The position numbers and the translations under genes are program-made. Below are positions 10,704 through 22,000 of a stretch of DNA of 64,000 nucleotides, one piece after another. Location of the stretch: positions 5,337,001 to 5,401,000 of the forward strand of contig NC_091972.1 in the NCBI RefSeq assembly GCF_036711975.1, given 5' to 3'. A model generated the notes under the pieces. It was given only the letters and a program-made list of their open reading frames with translations, ran no database searches and was not told the origin of the DNA. This DNA comes from Onthophagus taurus. Taxonomy: Eukaryota; Arthropoda; Insecta; Coleoptera; Scarabaeidae. Numbering within the stretch: position 1 is the first letter of the stretch; each line of letters begins with the position of its first letter.

Positions 10704-13269
10704 ACTGTCCGAGAAAATTGTCGACGAGCCACGACCGCACCGACACTACCTACATTATCCTTCAATATCATCTTATTTTACAGCTAAAATTGATTTCAAA
10801 AAACCATTTAAATCACTAAATGTTATGTACCGGATAAAATAGGTCATCATAGGAGAGAAAACCAGTAAAAACTTTGCAAAACTATGAGAGAACGTACAGA
10901 ATTTACTAGTCACGTGTACATAATTATGAGATTTTTTTTTTCTTTATATTTTTCTTTGTGAACCTTGCAAAGATTTAACGGGCTTTTTATAGATCGCTGC
11001 TGGACAGCGATTTTAGCGCAAAGATGCCGTACTATTATACAATTTAAATGAAACAGAAAAGATTGGTAAAGAAAAGATTTTTTTAGGTTGTTTTATTAAT
11101 TTTATGGAATGATTATTTTATTGCAATGTTCATGAAAACTATATACAAGTTTTTTTAGGGTAATATTATTATTTTAACGGTTATTTTTATTTATTATACT
11201 TAGGTGTGTAACACTCGTGCTTATAAAATATTTTTTTTGTTTAGTGCAAGGGAATAAAGGAGTGTTACAAGTGTACTTGTAGTATTACAAGAGAACGACT
11301 TTCTTTTTAGAAATTTAAGCATACAATTTAAGTGTATTATTATTTTTTTGTTTGATTGTTAAAAATAGTATTCATATTGTTTATTGATCTGATTTTATTT
11401 TGTTCATTTTATGTTTTAGTACAAATGTTTTTAGGTAGCGGCCGTTTATTTAAAAATTAATTTTATTTTGTTTTAAGAGAAAAATTTATCTGTAGATCTG
11501 ATACGACTGTTAAAATGTTATTCTTATAAGATGCCATTTATTAAATATAGAGTATAACCGTGACTGCCAGGCGGCGATTATACAGAGTTCAAAGTGTACA
11601 TTTAAGTCGGAGCTAAAAAAGGTTAAAATGAGGAAAAATCGATACACAAAATCAATCAAAAAAGTGCTGGCGAAATTTTTTATCGACTATCAAAAAAATA
11701 ATAAAAAAAATCGTTTAAAATCAAGCGAACTTCTAATCTGAACTACTTATTTCATACGAATTTAATGTAATTTATATATAAATAATAATATATATTTACT
11801 ATGTGGATTTTTCCCCGAAATCTCTTGTAATAAATGTGAAACGACTTTGCACATTCGAACATAAATAATTAATTTGGCACCAATAGTGATAATTAAAAAT
11901 AAATTTTTGCAATAAAATTGTGTTACATATCAAGAAGACAAAAAAAATAATCATTTTAAAGCAAATAAGAAAAATTGGGAGAAAATAAAATAAAACCATT
12001 TTAATATTTAACAATTATCACTATCGGTTTCAAAAAAGGAATGAAAGAATTGAAGCTTAGATTTATGAATGTGCAATTGACTGTTTTAATACGAATTTGT
12101 GACGTGTTGAGTGTTTCAGGTCCATATCAAGACTTAAAATGCAATGTCAGGTTGACTGAAAAGATTAAAAGAAATTAAAAAGAAAGATTTATTTAAATTT
12201 TCATAATTTTATGGAGTCTGTTAGATTTTTTTAATAGAACAGATAAAAATAACATTATAGATTAAGGCGCTTAAATGATCTGTAAGAAAACATTTCCGGT
12301 AAAAACTATATGTATAATATAAAATGGTTGTATGTATTAGTCGTAATCTAGTCCCCTTCTTATTATAGTGTTTGCACAGTAACATAAAAAGTTCCCTTAA
12401 AATAGTAACAGTATTAAATTCACGTGTCTGGGCACAATAGCGAATCTAACAAACTCCATTCACGCATTTACACAACAACCTCTTGGCACAACTTCCGACA
12501 TTACAAAAAAAAAAAAGTTAAAACAAAATCTTTAAATGTGTAGAATTAGATTTGTGTATAATTATTAAAAAAATGCAATTTAATAAAATGGTGAAATGAA
12601 CAAAAATACACCAATGAGAAAAAAAATATGATCCGATTATAAATACGTATGTGTTATTCGTCACCTGAATGTTGTTTGTTTACTGTGGTATATGTTTCCT
12701 CTGAACTATTATAAAATGATCCAGACAAAAAAATTTATAATAAAAACGATATCTTTGTTACGGCGGTTATAAAAAGGAAATGATAAAAACTGCGTTAAGT
12801 AGCAATAAGGGTTGCAAACTGCCGTAAATGACCGAAATGAAAGATCGATACCCGAGAATTGTTGGTAGAAACAAAATATTATAAACCGAGCACGATCAAA
12901 TTAATGCCTTTTTGAAGCCTAGTTGAACGTACATATTTATAAATAAAATAATTCAAAAAAAAGCCGATTAATAAAATGAATATTAAACAAAAACCGAAAC
13001 AATAATAAATTTTAGTGTTCCAATCAAAAAAAATTAATAAAATAAATCGCGTACACGATCTGTCACGAAACGTATTCTAAAATACACACTGTGAGTCTTT
13101 GTCCCTCCTATCTTCTTCGAGATTCCTTACTTAGTCATGTGTACTGCTTCTACATACATACAATGATGACTAAATGAGCTTATTCAATTTTTATGCGTTT
13201 TATTTATCTAAAACCTTTCCTAAAAAAAATAAATTTATGATTAAGTGTTGCGAATTAGCCCTAAGCGAA
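10704..13269 (+). other. Probable long 3' UTR of Pka-R2 and downstream spacer
   Basis: No coding signal follows the TGA of Pka-R2. The sequence is unique, very AT-rich, lacks the tandem repeats seen elsewhere and contains several AATAAA sites (for example near 11250 and 12945). Where the transcript ends cannot be decided from sequence. Confidence 0.45.
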
Positions 13270-14285
13270 ACACGAAAGTAATGCCTGAGGAAAATATTCT
13301 GCAATACTGAATTAATACCCCACGAATGGGAAAAGAATATAATCGTGCTAATCCATAAAAAGGGGGAAACAAACAACTGCAAAAACTACAAAGCAATTTG
13401 TTTGGCTCAAAAATTCTAGAAAAACTGAGAACCCAGATAGGAGAAAAACTCGAAGAGGAACAAACGGCGTTCCGGTCAAACACACAAATACAAGATAGTA
13501 ATAGAAAAAACAACGGACAGGAATATATTTGGCCTTCCTAGACCTAAAAGCAGCTTTCGACCGGGTACCGAGACAACATATATGGGAAGCTTTAAGCGAA
13601 CTGGGGACAAATCCAAAACTAAAAAGAGCAATCAAAAGCTTATACCACAACGTAATGGGAAGGGTTAGACCGAATGGAAAGACGTTAGAAGTGTTTAGAA
13701 TGAAAAAAGGAGTAAAACAGGTTGACAGTTTAAGTCCATTACTTTTTGTAGCATACATCGACAGAATAATAAAGCAAGTCAGACAAACTACGCAAACAAG
13801 ACTGGGGTACCACAACCTAACCCCAATCTACACTCGAGACCTTAAATACGCGGACGACGTTGTAATAATGTCAGGCAGAGTAGATGTCCTACAAAGAAAC
13901 ATCCAAATATGGAATAGTAAGAATAATGGTAACGACTAGACGTGGTAGAAAAGTACGAATATTCGGAAATCATAATAAGTAAGGATGGAACGATCAATAA
14001 ATACGCAACAGAACCCCAAAAGCAAGTGCAGTCTACTATCAAATAAACAAAACCCTCGTAGGCAAGAAGGAACTTATATACCCACACTTAATTATGAATC
14101 AGAAACTTGGACGATGTTGGACGAGTACAAATCGAAAATAACAGCAGCGGAGATGAAGTACCTACGCAAGATATTGGGGAAAATCAGAAGAGATAGGGTA
14201 CGGAACAAGAACATCAAAGAAGAACTAAGCTTAAACCCCCTGGTACAGGAAATAGAGAGGAAAAAACTAAGTTGGTGTGGTCATT
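13270..14285 (+). pseudogene. Decayed LINE reverse-transcriptase remnant
   Basis: Pieces of a non-LTR retrotransposon ORF2 are in order but in shifting frames. First is a fragment like [20 protein letters not shown] (about 13330-13410). An RT core at 13529-13939 follows, with motif A FLDLKAAFD, a motif B variant KQVDSLSPLLF and motif C YADD. Then comes a C-terminal piece (13985-14285) with ESETWTM, AEMKYLRKILGK and LSWCGH. At least two frameshifts and a stop separate the pieces, so the element is dead. The C-terminal ETWT/AEM pattern resembles RTE-like endonuclease/RT elements of insects; the clade call is tentative. The 5' end is missing. Confidence 0.85.
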
Positions 14286-16080
14286 CTGGTTTCTCTAATT
14301 CAGATTTCTTTCACACACTTTACTCGCTCTAAAAAAACAGAAAAATTTAATTTTAAAAAACTATTACCGGAATTCGACATACAAAGTTATTGCACACAAT
14401 TCAATGAAAAAAGCGTTAAAATCCGTCCAGCCGTTTTTGAAATAACAGCATCCTCTTAAACCGCGAGAATTCGCGAAACTATACAAAATATGCCTCGCAT
14501 TCAGAACATATTATGTTACCACCTGTTGAAATACCAAATTTTTTCGTCTTATACTTTTTGATAAAAAAATTCATAAAGTGTCGGTAATTTACGGCAATCT
14601 CAAAAATCGGGTGTTTTTTTTATAGTTAACTCGCTATATAAAAAGAACTGAGGGTCAAAAATTTACCGCAATTTTTTTCATTGAACAGTTGCCGTAAAAT
14701 CAATTATCACTAAACAGAAATTTCATGCATCTGCTGGATACATGCGCGACTAACGGAGGACTCAGAACTTCTTTTATGTTATTAGGAGCATATAAGATTA
14801 AAGAAGTACACAGCGAGGAAGTCACAAATTTTTGGCGGGAAAATTTCCGTCGCTATCAGGAGCACATGATATCGAGAAAGTATCTAAATTACCAAGAGGT
14901 GGCAACAATTTTGATTGGATTAAGTTTTAAGTAATAATTTGTAACAAATAGGATTGAAATAAAATCTTAATATAGAGGAATACTCATATATGACATTTAC
15001 TTAAAAGATAATTTTTTGAAATAATCGGGGTATTATAACATCCTGAGTTATTAGAATTACTGAAACGAATTAGGTTACAACTATATTAATGTTTCGGCGG
15101 GAAATTTTGAGTTGCCTCCTCAATTTTATGTACTCCTCGTAAAAGTATATCTATTGCTTTGCATTTACCTACGATTTTAGAAGGCCCACTTTTACCAACT
15201 CCTGTTAAATTTATCCGATAGATAAAACCAGCAAAAACTAAAAAATAATTTGAAATTGTTAACTAAAAAAAAATATAATTTTGATGTTGCCCTAGATTGA
15301 AAATACAGATAAAGATATACATGACATTACATGTATCTCTATAAACAAGGCTATAATATTGCCTGATATTGCCATAGATTGAAGTTAACCTCACTTTTAT
15401 TTGATGCCTTAGTTCTGCAAATAATAACAGCAGTAATAGGCATCTGTTATCCAGTAGAAGAACTAGTCGTACACCAACATGATAGATTTCATAATCTCAC
15501 CAAATTGTTACCGAATAAGATGAATTTCTTAAATAATTTTTAGTTTATAAATAAATAATAAATAAGAATTAGACGTATTTATAAAGGTTTAAAAGGAATT
15601 AAATAAAAATTAGACTACAAAAAGAAACTACATAAATAATAATAGGACAAATAAATAATTTCAAAAAACAAATAAACCTTTAGGATCATAATTATTTTAC
15701 TAAAAAGTACAAAACCAAATCAATTTAATTCACAAAGAAAAAAAAGATAAAGAAAAAAATATTGAGTATACTTTCTGGCTATTCTCAATATTATTTATTA
15801 ATGTACAAGTAATTTACAAATAAAATGAAAACTGTATCATTATTATAACTTTAATCCTTTCAGTAATACTTAAAACATCCGTCTTATAAACGAGCGATTT
15901 TCACTAATTACTATTCATTTTTTATTATTGACACTCGTTTATTAGACGCCCTGTTTTATTGTTTCTTCTTTTTGTTTTTTTATTCTTATCCTAGAACAAC
16001 GCATTCGTTACATGCTGTATACACTTTTCATTTATTTATAATCGGGGGAGAGGGGGGTGGGGGCGAACGGCGGCGCCGTT
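14286..16080. other. AT-rich spacer between the LINE relic and CNOT2
   Basis: No supported gene is present. A 69-codon plus-strand frame at 14725-14934 is isolated and unrecognised. The DNA next to the CNOT2 stop probably holds the CNOT2 3' UTR: on the minus strand an AATAAA lies about 50 bp beyond the stop, near 16030. Confidence 0.45.
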
Positions 16081-19000
16081 TCACGCCGGATGGATGTTGG
16101 GTCTACCCTCTAATTTACTGTAATCCAGCCGGAACTCTTTTGCCACTTTCCGCCAATTTTGCGCATCGAAAAAGTAATACGTCCCTCTTTCGTACGTTGA
16201 TGTTTTCTCAACCAAACTCATACCCGGCACTTGCGTTATCCACACTTTTTCTTCCATGTGATAACGCCACTCTCGACTATAACTATAACAAAAAAAAGTT
16301 AGATCGATTTAAATAAGTTATTTATACTTACAGTTCTCCTGCAGCAGCCACTTGAAGTACATCCCCGATATTATTGTAGAACATAAAAAATAACAAATCG
16401 TCTTTATACCGGTTTAATTTTACAGATGCCAATTTATCCCTGAAATTATTATTTTTTTTTTTTATTAAAAATATAGGAAAGTCAATTTTTAGCTTACCTA
16501 ATTGCACTGTTGACTAAGTATTCAGGAGGAACGTGAAAGTCGATGTCCTGCGGTCGACACGGTTGCTCCGACCACGGACCTCCAAATGTAGGGTACAGGT
16601 TATCTGGCGCGTTGAGATTCAGTCCTAATGCGGTGAGATCTTGACCGAGCGCGAGGGACACTAAATTTGGGTCCGTTTCCGCCGCCCTTATAAACGTTAA
16701 CAAACCGACGATTCCGAATTGGTCGTTTACCATACTCGCCGGTATATTCGTCACTTTGCCATCAGGAAAAGTTTGAATTCCTAATAAATAAATCACAACA
16801 CTTAATTATTTGCAAATACAGTTTATAAAGTAATGTTATAATGACAACACAAAATCGTAAAACATCTCTAACGTTTATCTTTTACTTGTTTTGAGCGGGA
16901 ATTAAATTGGATGTTTCATAACCAGCGTCGAGTAAAAATTGCACGATCAAAGTTAAAGCTTACCTTTTTTATTTTTTGAATCGTTGGTTCACTTTTTTTT
17001 TAGAGAAAGGTGAGAAAAACTAATGACATTGGTTCAAAGTCACGATACGTCAGTTTTGTTTTCAAATAAGAAATTGGAGATAAATAATGATAAGGCATAA
17101 TTGTTGTTTGAAAAACGTTTAAATCTAAACGATTAATAAAAACTATAGTGATTTGGGAAAATAATATTATACATTTGAAATAGTTAAATATTTTGTATTT
17201 AATTATGATTAAATTAGACCAACGAAGATAGAAGCTAGGTCTTTAGATTACTGGGGCTGTATAATAGTTAGGACTCGGATTTTATGCAAAATGCATCTTC
17301 TTTATTTTCTGGAATATTTTTCAAAATTGGTTTCTGGGCGAAGTACATAAAATAAGGCATATGGTACAATAAAAAAATTGCATACTTTGTCATTTTACTA
17401 GATTTGTTTCTTGTTGTTTAATAAAATAAATATAATGACTGCGTGATTTTTAAATATGCGAGTTTAGTTTAAAGCACTATACAGGATATTTTTTGATTGC
17501 GGGTTGGTTTCTTGTTTACAACGATTCACAAAAATGTGCGGGGAATCCCTTGCACTGTTGAGTTTAAGTTTAAGGAAATCCACAACCATAGTTACTGTGG
17601 CTGTGTTCAGTGTGAGTGAACATTAATCTACCAATCTAGAACAACAATGCCTAAAGTGATATCGTGCCTTGTGTCCCAGTGAATAAAAAGTTATCCCGAA
17701 CTATATTTTAATAATGAGGAATTATTTTGTAAAACTGATGCAAAAGTTGTAAATATTTTTTTAAAAATTATGTCGTAGCGTTTTAGCCAAAGATTTAAGT
17801 TAAAAATTAGAGTTTTCAGCGGAGTTGCCAATGTTTTGATGACAACGAAATTGTATTTCTCATAGACTTTTACACTAGGAGTTAAAATAAAATGAAAAAC
17901 TGTTAAATTAAAACTAAATAAAACTATATTAAATTTGATATCCCATCTTCTTGGATTCTCTTCTCAGATTTAAATATTTAATCTGTTAGAATATCTATGG
18001 CTAACTTTTTTAAATATTCTTTTTTAAGATAACGTGTGAGAAGAAGTCCCAAATAGAACAACATGTGAAAAGTGCAAAATATATACTAAAATGTGATAGA
18101 AATCGATTGATAACAACTATAAGAAAGGTATATTTTTGCATATTTTTTGCAAATTTCGAATAAAAAGCTTGCATATTTATGCGCATATTTCCTATAATTT
18201 GACTGCATAAAAGTCCGAGCTCTAGTAATAGTGTATTACAGTATACGTGAGGAAACTATGATTTTTCATTAACGCGTATGTCAGTCCATACGAGCCAAAG
18301 GTGAGTGTTGAAAAACATACAAGTTACTGGAAAATATTAGTTTCCCACGTGTGTTGTATAGCGTTTTGTTCAATCCTACTATTTAGAGAAAACCCGTCTT
18401 AAAATTCGATAATTCTTGAGCAAGGACTGTAGAATCTAACAGGACTGCTACATCCATTGTATTTTTGTTGTCCACTAGGGATTGGTTGCCCGCACTCTAC
18501 GTCACACTATTTGCCACGCCTGGTAACTGTCTGCGTTTTTAGAGGATATATGATAGACATTAATACGTCTAAAAACATAAAACTTCAAAAATAATATCAA
18601 TACGTCTAGGATATAACCTCTAAAAATACACAGCAAACGCATATAGTTCATTTTTTTTCTATAATACCTGTCAATTTGTTGTAAAGTTGGCAAAATTAAC
18701 AGGGAGTTTTGTTTTATCATGTTTTGAAGTAAATATGTCACATTGACGTTTGAGCTTTCGTTATTCAAAAAGAAAAGGTGCAGTATAAGTGTTGTGGGGT
18801 GTTTATTTGCCATTTATTTACCTAGAAAAGGTATTTTATTCTATTAATTACTTTGTAGCACGTTTTTACAACAAATATGTACTTCGTTAAAATCGTATTT
18901 ATTAGTATTTTAACCTGAACTATTTAGTTACTGAAAATGTTACTAAAAATCAGGAAAACAACATAAATTTTGTAAGGGTCCTAGATAATACCAACAGAAA

Positions 19001-22000
19001 CTCTAAATAATTTACATTGACAAGTATTATAGAAAAAAAAACGAACTATAGACCATAACAACAGCTGGGAGTGGAAAATGGTGTGACGTAGTTTGCGGGC
19101 AGGTTGTCAGAACAATGGATGTAGCAGTCCTGTTAGATTCTACTGTCCTTGATTCTTGAGTAATTTCATGTCGACATGTCACCGACGACAGCAGTTTTTG
19201 ACATTGCCATTGATTGTCACGCTCTTAATTGATAAATGTAAACAACCATTTGTGTCAAATTGTTAATTGTCATCATTATGCATAAAATTAATAAATTGAT
19301 TAAAATGAATACTTCCACACGAACTTTCCACGTGTGCTGTCCACCGTTTTTTAGATAACATCCGTTACGTTTAAACAAAGAGTTGTTCCTTTAAAGCATT
19401 GATTCCCAAAGTGGTCCAGGTGGACCCCCAGGGGTCCACGAGAGACTCCACGGGGCTCTACGTTGGCGTTTTTACGAAAATTTTTCTGGTTTCGATAGTG
19501 AAGAACTAAAATGTTGGCTTGACTTCGCCTATCAATGTAGGCAGATAATATTTTAAGAAGCTCAGCGACTGTTACTTGTAAAAACTTAAGAATTATAACA
19601 GAGGTAACTGCAATTCACTGCATCATCCACCGACAACATCTAGTAGCGAAAAATTTGAGTGATAGATTGCACCCATGTTAATGCAGTTAACAAAATAAGA
19701 AGCAATGCATTGAATACGCGTTTATTTGCACAATTGTGCGATGAAAATGATGCAGACTTATATACTCTTATATACTGAAGTACGCTGGTTGTCGAAAAGT
19801 GCATGTTTAACAAGATTTTATTCACTTTTTGAATCAGTGTTAGAGTTTCTGGAAAGTAAAGACCCAGATTTAAAAGAAAACCTTATAAATTTGAAAGCAG
19901 ATATCGCGTATTTGACAGATTTGTTCAAAAAATTTAATCATCACCTTACAATTACAAGGGGACAACCTCAATTTAATAAAAACAAAGGGTGTAGTTTCAG
20001 CCTTTGTTGGAAAATTGAAATTTATGAAGCAAAATATTAGTCGGCGCGAATTTTCCCAGTTTTCAAACTTGTCACAAGGTAGAATGGCTTGAATAGGATA
20101 TTCAGACATACAACATTCAACAATTAATTGCCGTGTAGGATGACTTCAAAATCAGATTTGAAGATATTCTGACAATGGAAATACCACCATGATCATAAAT
20201 CCATTTGATGAAACGTGGAGAATGTGGTATTAGAAGAGGAGCTACTCGAGCTTAACACCAATGAGGAGCTGAAAGTGAAGTTTAAAAGAGGATATCAAAC
20301 ATTTTGGCTGCAGGAAGATATACCCGAAAAATATCCTGGACTGTGCTGTCCACCGTTTTTTAGTTAATATCCGTTACGTTTAAACAAAGAGTTGTTCCTT
20401 TAAAGGTTTTATATTTAGCTAAAGGTGGTTGAAAAACATTAGAGTGAGTGAAAAAATTTTCACTCGTATCTAAGTTAGACAATCACAATTTCGAAGATAG
20501 GATTAAACAAATGTTAATTGCTAATCAGTATTATCTATCAAAAGTAATATACTTAAAGTTTGCGTCTCATACCGTAATTTTTGTAGTCAAATTGCAAGCA
20601 CAATTGCAAGGTGGTATGAAAGCTGGAATTCATCATCCCAGCTACGTCTCTAGATTATACAGGGTGATTCAAAAAACCGCTGACAGACTTCTAGAGTAGA
20701 TAATACATGAAAAATTAAGATGAATAATCTTAATATACATGGGGTCGCAAATGCCTCGTTGGCGAGATATAGCGGATCAAAGTTTCTTTAAAATTAAACA
20801 TTATCTGCTATAAAAAGAACTTTTTTTAAAATATTGTCTACGCCATTGCTCTCTACGCGTGTAAAGTGATCAATTATCTATCGATTGGTCTCTTACAAAA
20901 CTTTGATCAAAGCAATAGTTTTTAAGAAAAACACGTTTGTAGAAAAATTGTTAATTCAACCAAAAACTGTTGCTGTAATCAAAGATTTGTAAGGGGCCAA
21001 TTGCTAGATAATTGATCACTTTACACGAAAATACTGCCCGTTTGACAAAATTAGCAGCGGAGTTGAAAACATTTAAAAAAAAGGGCTTTTTATTGCAGAT
21101 AATGTGTAAATTCTGTTTAAAACATCCCATGTATATTCAAACTTTTCATCTTAATTTTTGATGTATTACTCTAGAAGTCTGTCAGCGGTTTCTTGAATCA
21201 CCCTGTAGAGTACAAGAAGAAGAAGAGAAGAAATTGCAAATACAGGTAGTTTAACACGTTGGATGCCGCTCTAATTTCGAAACCAATTAGCGCAGTTAGC
21301 TAATCATCGCTTATAAGCGACAGCGGCATTAAACGTGTTAAAGTTAACACAATTACATTTGGGGTCGAGATAGTAACAAAGGAACTAAGAAGATCCAATT
21401 TCATTTACATTACAAAAACTCTGTAAAAGCTCTGCAATGTTCTAATTTATAATGTTATCCTTTACACTCCTAGAACAGTTGCAAAAAGGTAAACCCATTT
21501 TACCACTTCATCCAAATGTACAAAAACATGTACTGAATGTAATACAGGTTAGTTGTGTTAGGTAAGGTTAGTTTTCTTTTGTAATGTCAATTATACCGTG
21601 AAGTAATGTTGAGTAAGGTCAGTTTTCTTTTGTAATGTCAATTATACCGTTAAGAAATGTTGTCTATCTAAATTGATTATCTCAATTAAGTAAAGTTTAA
21701 TTTACAATTTAAACATTCGTTTCAAATTAAATAAAATTTTCCACAACCTTTATCAAATACTTATCAACATATGATGACATTTCTATCAAGATAAAAAAGA
21801 TTTAAACGTTGTTTAAAATCTCAAAAACAACATAATAAATCCCTAACAATTAATTAAACAATAAAAATAATAATAATATTTTGTGTAAACTCAAAACTCA
21901 CCACCTGTTTTAGAATTTTTACTCTCGGATGATCTGTTTTCGCTACCACCATCTCCGGCGCCTCCGTTTCCCTTATCCCCCGATACATTACTGCCTGGCG

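Noticed and set aside
13241-13815. Minus-strand open frames of 90 and 155 codons
   Set aside because: They are antisense to the LINE reverse-transcriptase remnant, whose plus-strand translation shows the RT motifs.
14286-14470. Possible extension of the LINE beyond 14285
   Set aside because: Similarity to the ORF2 C-terminus stops at LSWCGH; the following sequence reads as unrelated non-coding DNA.
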